This document shows, in pieces, positions 22,158 through 30,821 of a stretch of DNA of 64,000 nt (the stretch's first letter is position 1; each line of letters opens with the position of its first letter). The position numbers were made by a program, and so were the translations under genes. Source of the stretch: Mycobacterium sp. 1554424.7 (GTDB lineage Bacteria > Actinomycetota > Actinomycetes > Mycobacteriales > Mycobacteriaceae). The notes under the pieces were generated by a model that was not told where the DNA came from, did not search any database, and saw only the letters and a list, made by a program, of their open reading frames with translations. Location: contig NZ_LZSE01000009.1 in assembly GCF_001665295.1 (NCBI RefSeq), positions 289,451 to 353,450 on the forward strand. Reading direction: 5' to 3'.

Positions 22158-22697
22158 ATGGTCGACTACCCGCCCGTCCGCATCACCGGGCAACGGCTCG
22201 AGCTGCGCCCGCCGGTTCTCGACGACGCGGGCGCGCTGTTCCAGCGGATCGCCCGCGATCCCGAGGTCACCAAGTATCTGTTGTGGGCGCCGCATCCGGA
22301 CGTGGCGGCGACGCGGCGGGTCATCACCGAAAACCTCAACGTCAGCGACGAGGAGCGGACCTGGGCGATCGCGCTGAAACACAGCGGCGACCTCATCGGG
22401 CTGACCAGCTGCCGGCGCCCCGTGCCGCACTCGGTCGAGATCGGCTACTGCCTCGCACGGCGGTGGTGGGGCAAGGGTTACATGTCCGAGGTGCTCGACC
22501 TGCTGCTGACCGCGCTGCAAGCCGATCGCGGGGTGTATCGCGTCTGGGCGTCGTGCAGCGTCGAAAACGACCGCTCGGCACGACTTTTGGAGCGCGCCGG
22601 TTTCGCCCTCGAGGGCCGGCTCGGCCGCTACGCCATCTTCCCGACCATGGGACCCGAGCCGCAGGACAGCCTGCTCTACGCCAAAATCCTGCGCTGA
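22158..22697 (+). CDS. GNAT-family N-acetyltransferase (RimJ/RimL type)
   Basis: 179 aa. The N-terminal ITGQRLELRPPVLDDAGALF and the acetyl-CoA-binding segment with RRWWGKGYMSEV (Q/RxxGxG/A type loop) followed by VWASCSVENDRSARLLERAGF are typical of the RimJ/RimL acetyltransferase group, which modifies protein N-termini or small amines. Substrate unknown. Likely co-transcribed with the preceding hydrolase. Its 3' end overlaps that of the convergent P450 gene by 22 nt. Confidence 0.88.
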   Translation: MVDYPPVRITGQRLELRPPVLDDAGALFQRIARDPEVTKYLLWAPHPDVAATRRVITENLNVSDEERTWAIALKHSGDLIGLTSCRRPVPHSVEIGYCLARRWWGKGYMSEVLDLLLTALQADRGVYRVWASCSVENDRSARLLERAGFALEGRLGRYAIFPTMGPEPQDSLLYAKILR

Positions 22698-23968
22698 GGC
22701 GTGAATTCGATGTGCAGCTCCGTGAGCCCGCGCAGCAGGAACGTGGGTTCGTAGCGGTACTGGCGATTCCCGGGCGGGCCGTGCTTAGCCGCGCTGATCA
22801 CCACGTCGCGGGTCCGATCGAGTAGACGGTTGATGGTGATCTGCCCTTCCACGCGCGCCAACGGCGCGCCCGCGCACGTGTGGATGCCGCGGCCAAAGGC
22901 GATGTGCTCGCGCACGTTCTTGCGGTCGACCCGGAATTCGTTGGGGCTTTCGAACTTTCGCGGGTCGCGGTTGGCCGCGCCCAGGCACAGCATGATCACG
23001 GTGCCCGCCTTGATCGACACCCCGCCCAGCGTGGTGGTCTTACGCGCCAGCCGGAAATCCACCTTGGTCGGGCTCTGCATGCGCAGCGCCTCTTCGATGA
23101 ACGGGCCGATCAGGTCCCGGTTCGCGCGCAGCCGCTCCTGCAGCTCGGGCTGGTCACCGAGGACCTGCACCGCTGAGCTGAGCAGCTTGGTCACCGTCTC
23201 CTGCCCGGCCGCGAACAAGAAGGTGGCCGGCCTGACCACCTCCAACAGCGGCGGGATGGAACCGTCGGGATAGGTGGCGGTGGCGAGTCCGGTGAGCACG
23301 TCCTCACGAGGTCGCTCTCGCCGATCGGCGATGTAGCCGCTGAACAGGTCGTCGAGGTACTGCAGCGGGTTGCTGCCGACGGGCTCGTGATCCAGTGCAC
23401 CGACCCTGGCGCCCGGCGCGTTGCCGGCCCCGAGATTGCGGCGGATCTCGGGACGGTCCTCGTCGGGGACGCCGAGTAGATCGGCGATCGCCAATGTCGC
23501 GAACGGCTTTCCGTACTCGCCCAGGAACTCGCAGCCGCCGTTGGCGACGAACTCGTCGAACTGCCGGTCCGCCAATTGCCAGATGTAATCCTTGTTTTCC
23601 TGCAGCCGCCGCGGGGTCAGCAGCCGGCCCAAAAGCGAACGCGCCTTGTCGTGTTCCGGCGGGTCCATCACCACCAGGTGCTCGAAGATCGGGAACTCGT
23701 GGCGGTGCGCCGCGATCTGGGCGCTGATGTCGTCGCCTTCCGGGGTGAACGGCAGCGGCGGGAACGGACCGCCGATCGCGTTGACCGCGGAGAACGAATC
23801 GTGGTCCTTGAACGCGGCGAGCACCTCCGGGTAGCCGGTGACGGCGACCACCCCGTAGTGCGGCTCGCGGAACACCGGCCCCTGGCCGCGCAGGTAATCC
23901 CAGTAGTCGTACGGATCCTGAGCGATGTCGCCGTTGGTGAAGTAGTCGACGTCGGCGAGGTCGGTCAC
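22676..23968 (-). CDS. Cytochrome P450
   Basis: 430 aa from the GTG at 23968; a longer frame continues upstream but would run through the operator and into the TetR gene. The haem-binding loop FGRGIHTCAG puts the axial Cys at about residue 365, the I-helix has AGQET, and the K-helix EEALR supplies ExxR. No membrane anchor, so a soluble bacterial P450 needing ferredoxin and reductase from elsewhere. A divergent TetR gene and a nearby mycofactocin-type SDR carry the same operator, suggesting a co-regulated pathway in which a compound is hydroxylated and then oxidised. CYP family not assigned. Confidence 0.93.
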   Translation of the reverse strand: MTDLADVDYFTNGDIAQDPYDYWDYLRGQGPVFREPHYGVVAVTGYPEVLAAFKDHDSFSAVNAIGGPFPPLPFTPEGDDISAQIAAHRHEFPIFEHLVVMDPPEHDKARSLLGRLLTPRRLQENKDYIWQLADRQFDEFVANGGCEFLGEYGKPFATLAIADLLGVPDEDRPEIRRNLGAGNAPGARVGALDHEPVGSNPLQYLDDLFSGYIADRRERPREDVLTGLATATYPDGSIPPLLEVVRPATFLFAAGQETVTKLLSSAVQVLGDQPELQERLRANRDLIGPFIEEALRMQSPTKVDFRLARKTTTLGGVSIKAGTVIMLCLGAANRDPRKFESPNEFRVDRKNVREHIAFGRGIHTCAGAPLARVEGQITINRLLDRTRDVVISAAKHGPPGNRQYRYEPTFLLRGLTELHIEFTPQRRILA

Positions 23969-23984
23969 GAGCCCGAATCCCTTC

Positions 23985-24002
23985 TTTGATCGATCGACCA
24001 AA
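23985..24002. promoter_or_regulatory. TetR operator between P450 and tetR
   Basis: TTTGATCGATCGACCAAA, an 18-nt near-perfect palindrome (8 of 9 paired positions), lies 16 nt from each start codon of the divergent P450 and tetR genes. The same 15-nt core TGATCGATCGACCAA recurs at 24646-24660 before the SDR gene. Position and symmetry fit a TetR-family binding site. Confidence 0.75.
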
Positions 24003-24017
24003 TTGCTAAGATGCGGT

Positions 24018-24617
24018 ATGCCTACCACGGACCGAGCGGCCCGGTCAAGCAATGCCGGGGCACGCGACAAGCTGATCGAGGCGACCGCGCGCATCATGCG
24101 CGACGAGGGCTACGCCGCCGCCACCTCCCGCCGGGTGGCCGCCTCGGCCGGCGTCAGGCAGGCGCTGGTCTACTACTACTTCCCGACGATGGACGACCTG
24201 TTCGTGGCCGTCCTGCGCGCCGGTGCCGAGGCCGCCCTGGCGCGCATGCGCGCCCTGCTGGCCGAGGACGACCCGCTGCGGGCGCTGTGGTCGATGAACA
24301 GCGATCCGGCGCTGACGACCCTTAACGCCGAGTTCATGGCGCTGGCCAACCATCGCAAGGCGATCGGCGCCGAGTTGAAGGTGTACGCCGAACGCGTGCG
24401 CGACATCGAGACGGCGGCCGTCACGATGGTGCTGCGCGCCAACGGCATCGACCTCGAGGAGTATCCGCCGGTCGCGATCTCGATGCTGATCGCGCAGACG
24501 GCGCGCAGCCTGTGCAATGAGAGCGCCGTCGGCGTCACCCAGGGGCACGACGAGTTGCGCGCCTTCGTCGAACGCCAGCTGAGCCAGCTGACGGCGGCCA
24601 GCGCGACGGGTGGTTGA
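24018..24617 (+). CDS. TetR-family transcriptional regulator
   Basis: 199 aa from the ATG at 24018. Residues about 15-62 form the TetR helix-turn-helix (KLIEATARIMRDEGYAAATS, RRVAASAGVRQALVYYYFP), followed by an all-helical ligand-binding domain. It is divergent from the P450 and is followed by the SDR; identical operator cores at both promoters make it the probable regulator of both and of itself. Ligand unknown, presumably the substrate or product of the P450/SDR pair. Confidence 0.92.
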   Translation: MPTTDRAARSSNAGARDKLIEATARIMRDEGYAAATSRRVAASAGVRQALVYYYFPTMDDLFVAVLRAGAEAALARMRALLAEDDPLRALWSMNSDPALTTLNAEFMALANHRKAIGAELKVYAERVRDIETAAVTMVLRANGIDLEEYPPVAISMLIAQTARSLCNESAVGVTQGHDELRAFVERQLSQLTAASATGG

Positions 24618-24660
24618 CACCGCGGCCGATTGGTGTAACGCTTCCTGATCGATCGACCAA
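24614..24660 (+). promoter_or_regulatory. SDR promoter with second TetR operator
   Basis: TTGACA (24614-24619), overlapping the tetR stop, is followed after 16 nt by TAACGC (24636-24641) as a possible -10. The operator core TGATCGATCGACCAA at 24646-24660 sits directly downstream, where bound repressor would block initiation. The SDR ATG follows at 24680. Confidence 0.6.
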
Positions 24661-24679
24661 TAAAGTGAGGTGTGCAGTC

Positions 24680-25519
24680 ATGGGCGGACGAGTCGAGGGC
24701 AAGGTCGCGTTTATCACCGGGGCGGCCCGCGGGCAGGGGCGCAGTCACGCGGTGCGCCTGGCGCAGGAGGGCGCCGACATCATCGCGGTGGACATCTGCA
24801 GGCCGATCAGCAGCAGCAGCGAAATCCCGCCGTCCACTCCGGACGACCTCGCCGAGACGGCCGACCTCATCAAGGGCCTGAACCGCCGCGTCGTGACCGC
24901 CGAGGTCGACGTGCGTGACTACGACGGCCTGAAGGCGGCGGTGGACGGCGGCGTGGAGCAGCTGGGCCGCCTGGACATCATCTGCGCCAACGCCGGGATC
25001 GGCAACGGCGGCCAGACCCTCGACAAGACCAGCGAGGACGACTGGCGCGACATGATCGACGTGAACCTGTCCGGTGTCTGGAAGACCGTCAAAGTCGGTG
25101 TCCCCCACTTGATTTCCCAAGGCCAAGGCGGGTCGATCATCCTGACCAGTTCGGTCGGCGGGCTCAAGGCCTACCCGCACACGGGCCACTACATCGCGGC
25201 GAAACACGGCGTCGTCGGCCTGATGCGGACATTCGCCGTCGAACTCGGCCAGCACTTCATCCGCGTCAACTCCGTTCACCCCACCAACGTGAACACACCG
25301 ATGTTCATGAACGAGGGAACGATGAGGCTGTTCCGGCCCGATCTGAAAAACCCTGGCCCGGACGACCTCAAGGTCGCCGCGCAGTTCATGCACGTCCTCC
25401 CGATCGGGTGGGTGGAGCCGGTGGACATCAGCAACGCCGTGCTGTTCCTGGCCTCGGACGAATCCCGTTACATCACGGGTCTTCCGGTCACCGTCGACGC
25501 GGGAAGCATGCTCAAGTAG
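24680..25519 (+). CDS. Mycofactocin-coupled short-chain dehydrogenase/reductase
   Basis: 279 aa from the ATG after GAGG. The cofactor motif [12 protein letters not shown], the catalytic Ser in SSVGG, and YIAAK (Tyr and Lys of YxxxK) are present. The insertion between beta-2 and alpha-2 (ICRPISSSSEIPPSTPDDLAET) is typical of the actinobacterial SDR subgroup that holds NAD tightly and depends on mycofactocin for reoxidation. I infer oxidation of the alcohol made by the neighbouring P450. Controlled by the operator at 24646-24660. Confidence 0.9.
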   Translation: MGGRVEGKVAFITGAARGQGRSHAVRLAQEGADIIAVDICRPISSSSEIPPSTPDDLAETADLIKGLNRRVVTAEVDVRDYDGLKAAVDGGVEQLGRLDIICANAGIGNGGQTLDKTSEDDWRDMIDVNLSGVWKTVKVGVPHLISQGQGGSIILTSSVGGLKAYPHTGHYIAAKHGVVGLMRTFAVELGQHFIRVNSVHPTNVNTPMFMNEGTMRLFRPDLKNPGPDDLKVAAQFMHVLPIGWVEPVDISNAVLFLASDESRYITGLPVTVDAGSMLK

Positions 25520-25626
25520 CGGCTTTTGAGATGTTTCCCCGGATGCTCATTGGGCATCCGATAGGTGTCATTGGTGCATGGGCGCACACACCGCGCGAGT
25601 AGCCACAGGGAGAAGGTGGCTTATCG

Positions 25627-26532
25627 ATGACCACCTACACGAGCGCCAGGCCCCGCCACAGTCGGGGACGCCATGAATTGCCTGGTAGCGGCAACGAACG
25701 ACACCGGTTAGGGTTCATAGCCGGCGCCGTCACGCTTGCGCTGCTCTCGGGCGCCGCGGGCGCCCTGAGCGTCGTCGAACTTCGCCCGGTCGCCACCACC
25801 GTCAGCGCCCCGTCGAGCCCCTCCACCGTTGCCCGGCCGCCGGCCGCAACCATCGAGCAGGCGGCGGCCAGGGCGATACCCAGCGTCGTGAAACTCGAGA
25901 CGGCGACCCGCACCCAGAGCGAAGAGGGCTCTGGAGTCGTGCTCAGCGCCGACGGGCTGATCCTCACCAACAATCACGTCGTATCGATGCCGGGCCCGGG
26001 AGGCGTCGGACCCGGGGTGAACACCATGGCGACGCTCGCCGACGGACGCGCCGCGCCGTTTACCGTCGTCGGCGCCGACCCCGTCACCGACATCGCGGTC
26101 GTTCGCGTTCAAGGGATTTCGGGTCTCCAGCCGATCACCATGGGCTCGTCGGCCGGCCTGCGCGTCGGCCAGGACGTGGTGGCCATCGGCGCGCCGCTCG
26201 GGCTGGACGGCACGGTCACCACCGGGGTCATCAGCGCGCTGCACCGTCCGGTGTCGGGCATTGCCGGCCCGGGTGCGGGCAGCGCCGTGTTGGACGCCAT
26301 CCAGACGGACGCCACGATGAGTCCCGGCAGCTCCGGGGGCGCTCTGCTCAACACGGCCGGCGAAATGATCGGGCTCAATTCCGCGATCGCGACGATGGGA
26401 GCCGCTTCCCCCGGCGGCCCGGCCGGCTGGATCGGCGTGGGTTTCGCCATTCCCGTCGACCAGGCCAAGCGCGTCGCCAACCAATTGATCGCCAGCGCCA
26501 ACGCGGCGAACGCGTCGCTCGGCCACCGCTGA
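25627..26532 (+). CDS. HtrA-like trypsin-fold serine protease without PDZ domain
   Basis: 301 aa. A basic N-terminus is followed by one transmembrane segment (about 28-50), so the protease faces the periplasm. The catalytic triad is visible: His117 in LTNNHVVS, Asp155 in DPVTDIAVVR and Ser236 in SPGSSGGAL. The chain ends about 60 residues after the Ser, so the C-terminal PDZ domain of PepD/HtrA is absent. Resembles mycobacterial PepA-like proteases in its catalytic core. A GGGAGAAGG ribosome site precedes the ATG. Converges on the flavoprotein gene with a 7-nt gap. Confidence 0.9.
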   Translation: MTTYTSARPRHSRGRHELPGSGNERHRLGFIAGAVTLALLSGAAGALSVVELRPVATTVSAPSSPSTVARPPAATIEQAAARAIPSVVKLETATRTQSEEGSGVVLSADGLILTNNHVVSMPGPGGVGPGVNTMATLADGRAAPFTVVGADPVTDIAVVRVQGISGLQPITMGSSAGLRVGQDVVAIGAPLGLDGTVTTGVISALHRPVSGIAGPGAGSAVLDAIQTDATMSPGSSGGALLNTAGEMIGLNSAIATMGAASPGGPAGWIGVGFAIPVDQAKRVANQLIASANAANASLGHR

Positions 26533-26539
26533 ACCGCGG

Positions 26540-29227
26540 CTACCCGTCGCCTTCCAGCGCCCGCCGCGCATAGGCGCGCACGTCGGCGTCGCCGTCCTTG
26601 AGCGCGATGCCCAGCGCGTCGCGGGCGGCGGGCTCGCCGGCCCACCGGGTCAGGCTGAGCACCGCCGCCTTGCGCACGTCGAGGTGCGCGTCGGACAGCG
26701 CCTCGGACAGCAGGGGCACCGCGACCGCCGCCGTCGCGCCGGCCAGTGCGCGCGCCGCTCCCTCGCGCACCTGCCAGGCCGGCGCGCGCAGCGCGTTTTC
26801 GACGGCGCCCAAATCGGCTTCCCCGCAGCCCAATTCGCCCAGCGCGGCCAGCGCAGCCGCGCGCACCAGCGGGTCGGGATCGGAGAGCAGCGCACCAACG
26901 GCTTGGGCGCCGTCCCGCAGCGTCGCCAGGCCCCCGGCCGCCGCGATGCGGACCTCGCGGCTCTCGTCCCCGGTGGCCGCGACGACGCCGGCCACGTCGT
27001 CGACGGACACCAGCGCCCGCACCGCCTCGATGCGCACGCGGTGGTCGGGGTCGCCCAGGGCGCGCCGGTAGTGGTCCGCGCCGCCGGCGCGGCGGGCGGC
27101 CAGCAGGTAGACGGCGGCCGCGCGCACCACCGAATCCCGGGACAGCAGATGCGGTTCGGCGCCGGACGGGTCGGGCAGCACCTCGACCAGCTCACGGATT
27201 CCCTCGGCGCCGGTCCGTCGCACCGCGGCGTCGGCGTCGTCGAGCGCCGCGAACAGCGCGGGCGCATACCCGTCGGGGATGTGCTCGGTGAGCGTGGCCA
27301 CCGCCGTGCGGCGCACCCCGGGATCGGCGTCGGCCAGGTACGGCGCCAGGTCCGCGGTCGTGGGGTCCTCCAGCACGAGGACCTCGGCGATGCGCGGCGA
27401 GGGCGGCTCGAAGGCCGTTGTGGGCGAGGCGATCCGCGACCCCGCGGTCGGCGGGGCCTGGCCGCCGATCAGTGGCGGTTGCTCCACCTCGCGGACGGTC
27501 TGATCCGCCGGCGGCAGGCCGTCCAGCTCCGGGACGGGCACGAAGTACGGTGCGACGGGCCGCTTCAGGAACGCCATGTCGTTGTCGGGCCCCTTGCGCA
27601 GGTTCAGGTGATAGCCCCACTGGTTGTCGTCGCGGCCGGGCAGGTCGGCGCGGTCGTGGTAGAGGCCCCACCGCGATTCGGTCCGGGTGAGCGAGGAGCG
27701 GGCGGCCATCTCGGCGCAGTCCCGGATGAACGACACCTCCACCGCCCGCATCAGCTCATGCGGGTCGCGGGCGCCCATCTCGGCGATCTCGTCGCGCATC
27801 CGGTCGAAGGTGCGCACCGCGATGGACAGCTTGGCCGCCGTCTTGGGCGGCGCCACATAGTCGTTGACGAAGCGTCGCAGTTTGTACTCGACCTGCGGCT
27901 GCGGCGGCCCGTCCGGGTGCCGCAGCGGCCGGTAGATCAGCTCGTGCGCGTCGCGCAACTGGTCTTCCGGGAGCCCTTGCGGCGCCGCGACTTCCGCGCA
28001 TACAGAGGCGGCGTCGGTGCCGGCGAGGTCGCCGAAGACGAACGCGCCGATCATGTAGTTGTGCGGAACGCAGGCCAGGTCCCCGGCGGCGTACAGCCCC
28101 GGCACGGTGGTGCGGGCATGCTCGTCGACCCACACGCCGGAGGCGGAATGCCCGCTGCACAAGCCGATCTCGGAGATGTGCATCTCCACGTCGTGGGTGC
28201 GATAGTCGTGCCCGCGGTTGGCATGGAAGGTGCCCCGGGTCGGGCGTTCGGTGGTGTGCAGGATGTTCTCCAGCGCGGTCAGCGTCTCGTCGGACAGGTG
28301 CGACACCTTGAGGTAGATGGGCCCTCGGGCCGAGTCGATCTCGCTTTTGACCTCGGCCATCATCTGCCCCGACCAGTAGTCGGAGTCCACGAACCGCTCC
28401 CCCAAAGCGTTGACCTGGTAGCCGCCGAACGGGTTGGCCACGTAGGCGCAGGCCGGCCCGTTGTAGTCCTTGATCAACGGATTGACCTGGAAACACTCGA
28501 TTCCCGACAGCTCCGCGCCGGCGTGGTAAGCCATCGCGTACCCGTCGCCGGCGTTGGTCGGGTTCTCGTACGTGCCGTACAGGTAGCCAGATGCCGGCAG
28601 GCCGAGCCGCCCGCACGCCCCGGTGGCCAGGATGACCGCCTTGGCGCCGACGGCGACGAACTCGCCGGTGCGCGTGTTGAATGCAGCGGCGCCGACGGCG
28701 CGGCCCCCGTCGGTCAGCACCCGCACGGGCATCAGCCGGTTCTCGATGCGGATCCGCTCCCGCATCGAGCGTTGCCGCAGCACCCGGTACAGCGCCTTCT
28801 TGACGTCCTTGCCCTCCGGCATGGGCAGCACGTAGGAGCCCGAGCGGTGCACCCGGCGCACCGCGTACTCGCCGTGCTCGTCCTTCTCGAACTTCACCCC
28901 GTAGCGCTCCAGCCGCTGCACCATCGCGAAACCGCGGGACGCGGTCTGATAAACGGTGCGCTGGTTGACGATTCCGTCGTTGGCGCGGGTGATCTCGGCG
29001 ACGTAGTCCTCGGGCTCGGCCTTGCCGGGGATGACGGCGTTGTTGACCCCGTCCATGCCCATCGCCAGCGCGCCGGAGTGCCGCACGTGGGCCTTCTCCA
29101 AGAGCAGCACCTGCGCGCCGTGCTCGGCGGCGGACAGGGCCGCCATGGTGCCCGCGGTCCCGCCGCCGATGACCAGCACGTCGCAGTCCAGGCGCAACGG
29201 GGCCGCCGGATCCGGGATGTCCATCAT
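26540..29227 (-). CDS. AprA-like (adenylylsulfate reductase / fumarate reductase family) flavoprotein fused to HEAT repeats
   Basis: 895 aa. Residues 1-608 are an FAD enzyme of the succinate dehydrogenase/fumarate reductase/AprA superfamily: FAD motif DVLVIGGGTAGTMAA near the start, then VILATGACGRLG, HISEIGLCSGHSASGVW and GLYAAGDLACVPHN. Residues about 609-895 are HEAT or PBS-lyase-type repeats (for example DPDPLVRAAALAALGEL and SDAHLDVRKAAVLSLTRW). The partner ferredoxin three genes upstream resembles AprB, so the pair looks AprAB-like, yet there is no sulfate-reduction context. Reaction unknown; I infer a redox step on a transported compound. Start chosen as the ATG overlapping the ATPase stop by 4 nt; frames further upstream lie within the ATPase gene. 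Confidence 0.85.
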   Translation of the reverse strand: MMDIPDPAAPLRLDCDVLVIGGGTAGTMAALSAAEHGAQVLLLEKAHVRHSGALAMGMDGVNNAVIPGKAEPEDYVAEITRANDGIVNQRTVYQTASRGFAMVQRLERYGVKFEKDEHGEYAVRRVHRSGSYVLPMPEGKDVKKALYRVLRQRSMRERIRIENRLMPVRVLTDGGRAVGAAAFNTRTGEFVAVGAKAVILATGACGRLGLPASGYLYGTYENPTNAGDGYAMAYHAGAELSGIECFQVNPLIKDYNGPACAYVANPFGGYQVNALGERFVDSDYWSGQMMAEVKSEIDSARGPIYLKVSHLSDETLTALENILHTTERPTRGTFHANRGHDYRTHDVEMHISEIGLCSGHSASGVWVDEHARTTVPGLYAAGDLACVPHNYMIGAFVFGDLAGTDAASVCAEVAAPQGLPEDQLRDAHELIYRPLRHPDGPPQPQVEYKLRRFVNDYVAPPKTAAKLSIAVRTFDRMRDEIAEMGARDPHELMRAVEVSFIRDCAEMAARSSLTRTESRWGLYHDRADLPGRDDNQWGYHLNLRKGPDNDMAFLKRPVAPYFVPVPELDGLPPADQTVREVEQPPLIGGQAPPTAGSRIASPTTAFEPPSPRIAEVLVLEDPTTADLAPYLADADPGVRRTAVATLTEHIPDGYAPALFAALDDADAAVRRTGAEGIRELVEVLPDPSGAEPHLLSRDSVVRAAAVYLLAARRAGGADHYRRALGDPDHRVRIEAVRALVSVDDVAGVVAATGDESREVRIAAAGGLATLRDGAQAVGALLSDPDPLVRAAALAALGELGCGEADLGAVENALRAPAWQVREGAARALAGATAAVAVPLLSEALSDAHLDVRKAAVLSLTRWAGEPAARDALGIALKDGDADVRAYARRALEGDG

Positions 29228-29961
29228 GCCGCCACCGAATGATCCAGCGCGGCAATGACTTCCGCGCGCAACGCGGCGCGTGGCGCGTCGGCCCGCGGTT
29301 CCGGCACCTCGAGCACCGCGCGCACCGGCTCGCCGGCCCGGCCCAGCACGACGATCCGGTCCCCCAGCGCCAGCGCCTCGTCGACGTCGTGGGTGACGAA
29401 GACGATCGTCGTCGGGTGGATGCGCCAGGTGTCGATCAGCAGCCGCTGCATGGCGGCCCGGGTCTGGGTGTCCAGCGCCCCGAACGGCTCGTCCATCATC
29501 ACCGCGCGCGGCGCCCCGGCCAGGCCGCGGGCCAGCTGCACGCGCTGCCGCATCCCGCCGGACAGGCTCTTGGGCAGGTAGTTGCCGAATCCGGTGAGCC
29601 CCAACTCCTCGATCCAGCGCTCGGCCGCCGCGCGCCGGGTCGCGCGGGGCTCGCCGCGCAGCCGCAGCGCCAGCTCGATGTTGGACCGCACGGTGCGCCA
29701 CGGCAGCAGCGCGTTGTCCTGGAAAACCATCCCGCGATCGCGCGACGTCGTGGTGACCGGCAGCCCGTCCGCGAGCACGCGGCCGTCGTCGGGCGACAGC
29801 AGGCCGGCCAGCGCGCGCAGCACGGTCGACTTGCCGCACCCCGACGGCCCGGTGAGCACCAAGATCTCCCCCGGCACCACCACCAGGCTCAGCCCGTCGA
29901 TCACCGGAGTCCCGGTGTAGGACAACCGAACCCGGTCCAGCTCCAGCCGCAGCCCCGTCAT
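29224..29961 (-). CDS. ABC transporter ATPase (nitrate/sulfonate/taurine type)
   Basis: 245 aa. Walker A GPSGCGKST, Q-loop MVFQDNALLPW, signature LSGGMRQRVQLAR, Walker B AVMMDEPFGALD and the switch His in VFVTHDVDEAL are complete. Sequence style is that of SsuB/TauB/NrtD importers for sulfonates, nitrate or related anions. Start set at the ATG overlapping the permease stop by 4 nt. Works with the permease and lipoprotein encoded just upstream. Confidence 0.93.
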   Translation of the reverse strand: MTGLRLELDRVRLSYTGTPVIDGLSLVVVPGEILVLTGPSGCGKSTVLRALAGLLSPDDGRVLADGLPVTTTSRDRGMVFQDNALLPWRTVRSNIELALRLRGEPRATRRAAAERWIEELGLTGFGNYLPKSLSGGMRQRVQLARGLAGAPRAVMMDEPFGALDTQTRAAMQRLLIDTWRIHPTTIVFVTHDVDEALALGDRIVVLGRAGEPVRAVLEVPEPRADAPRAALRAEVIAALDHSVAA

Positions 29962-30821
29962 CGCTGCCCCTCCTGCGCGCGCGGCAGCCACCGGGTCACG
30001 CGGCGGCCCACCAGCTCGACGGCGGCCGCCGTCGCGAACCCGAGCACGCCGATGGTGATGATCCCGACGAACACCTGCGGGTAGGCCAGCACGGTGTAGT
30101 CCTGCCAGGTGCGGTAGCCGACCCCGAGCCGGCCCGAGATCATCTCCGCGGAGATCACGCAGATCCACGCGACCCCCATGCCGACCGACAGGCCGCCGAA
30201 GACGCCAGGCAGGATGCCGGGCAGCACCACCTGGCTCAGCACCGCCCAGCGGCCACCGCCGAGGGTGCGCACCGAGTCCTCCCAGAGGGTGGGCAGCGCC
30301 CGCACCGCGTGCCGGGTGCTGACCATGATCGGGAAGTAGGCCGCGAGGAAGGTGATGAACACGATGCCGGCCTCGTCGGTCGGGAACAGCAGGATCGCGA
30401 CCGGCACCAGCGCGATGGCCGGGACGGGCCGGGCCAGCTCCGTCAGCGGCCCCAGGACGTCAGAGAACAACCGGGAGCGGCCCAGCAGGACCCCGGTCGC
30501 CACGCCGATGACGGCGGCCAGCGCGAAACCGGTGAGGATCCGCAGCAGCGACTGCGCCAGGTCGAGCCAGTATTCGTAGGCGCCCAGCCGGCGGTGCAGC
30601 GCGGTCACGATCTGCGTGACGGTGGGCAGGGTGTCGAACCGCAGCAGCAGCCGCACCTTGCCGGCGGTGAGCAGCTGCCACAGCCCGATGGCGGCGGCCA
30701 CCGACGCCACCCGCAGCAGCCGCGACCGCCATGGCCGGGCCGACCGGCGCGGAGCGGGCCCCGTTTCCGCGGCGGGCAGCGGGACGGCCGCGAGGAACCG
30801 TTCGCTCAACTCGGCGGTCAT
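29958..30821 (-). CDS. ABC transporter permease (SsuC/TauC type)
   Basis: 287 aa with about six transmembrane segments, beginning near residue 35 (LRVASVAAAIGLWQLL). The coupling loop is in the region TLGGGRWAVLSQVVLPGILPGVFGGL, the EAA-type motif contacting the ATPase. It is of the sulfonate/nitrate/taurine importer family. ATG overlaps the lipoprotein stop by 4 nt. Confidence 0.92.
   Translation of the reverse strand: MTAELSERFLAAVPLPAAETGPAPRRSARPWRSRLLRVASVAAAIGLWQLLTAGKVRLLLRFDTLPTVTQIVTALHRRLGAYEYWLDLAQSLLRILTGFALAAVIGVATGVLLGRSRLFSDVLGPLTELARPVPAIALVPVAILLFPTDEAGIVFITFLAAYFPIMVSTRHAVRALPTLWEDSVRTLGGGRWAVLSQVVLPGILPGVFGGLSVGMGVAWICVISAEMISGRLGVGYRTWQDYTVLAYPQVFVGIITIGVLGFATAAAVELVGRRVTRWLPRAQEGQR

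Noticed and set aside
29228-29839. N-terminal extension of the flavoprotein frame
   Set aside because: It lies inside the ABC ATPase gene in another frame and is Arg/Ala-rich. The ATG at 29227 with a 4-nt overlap and the FAD motif soon after gives a complete enzyme.
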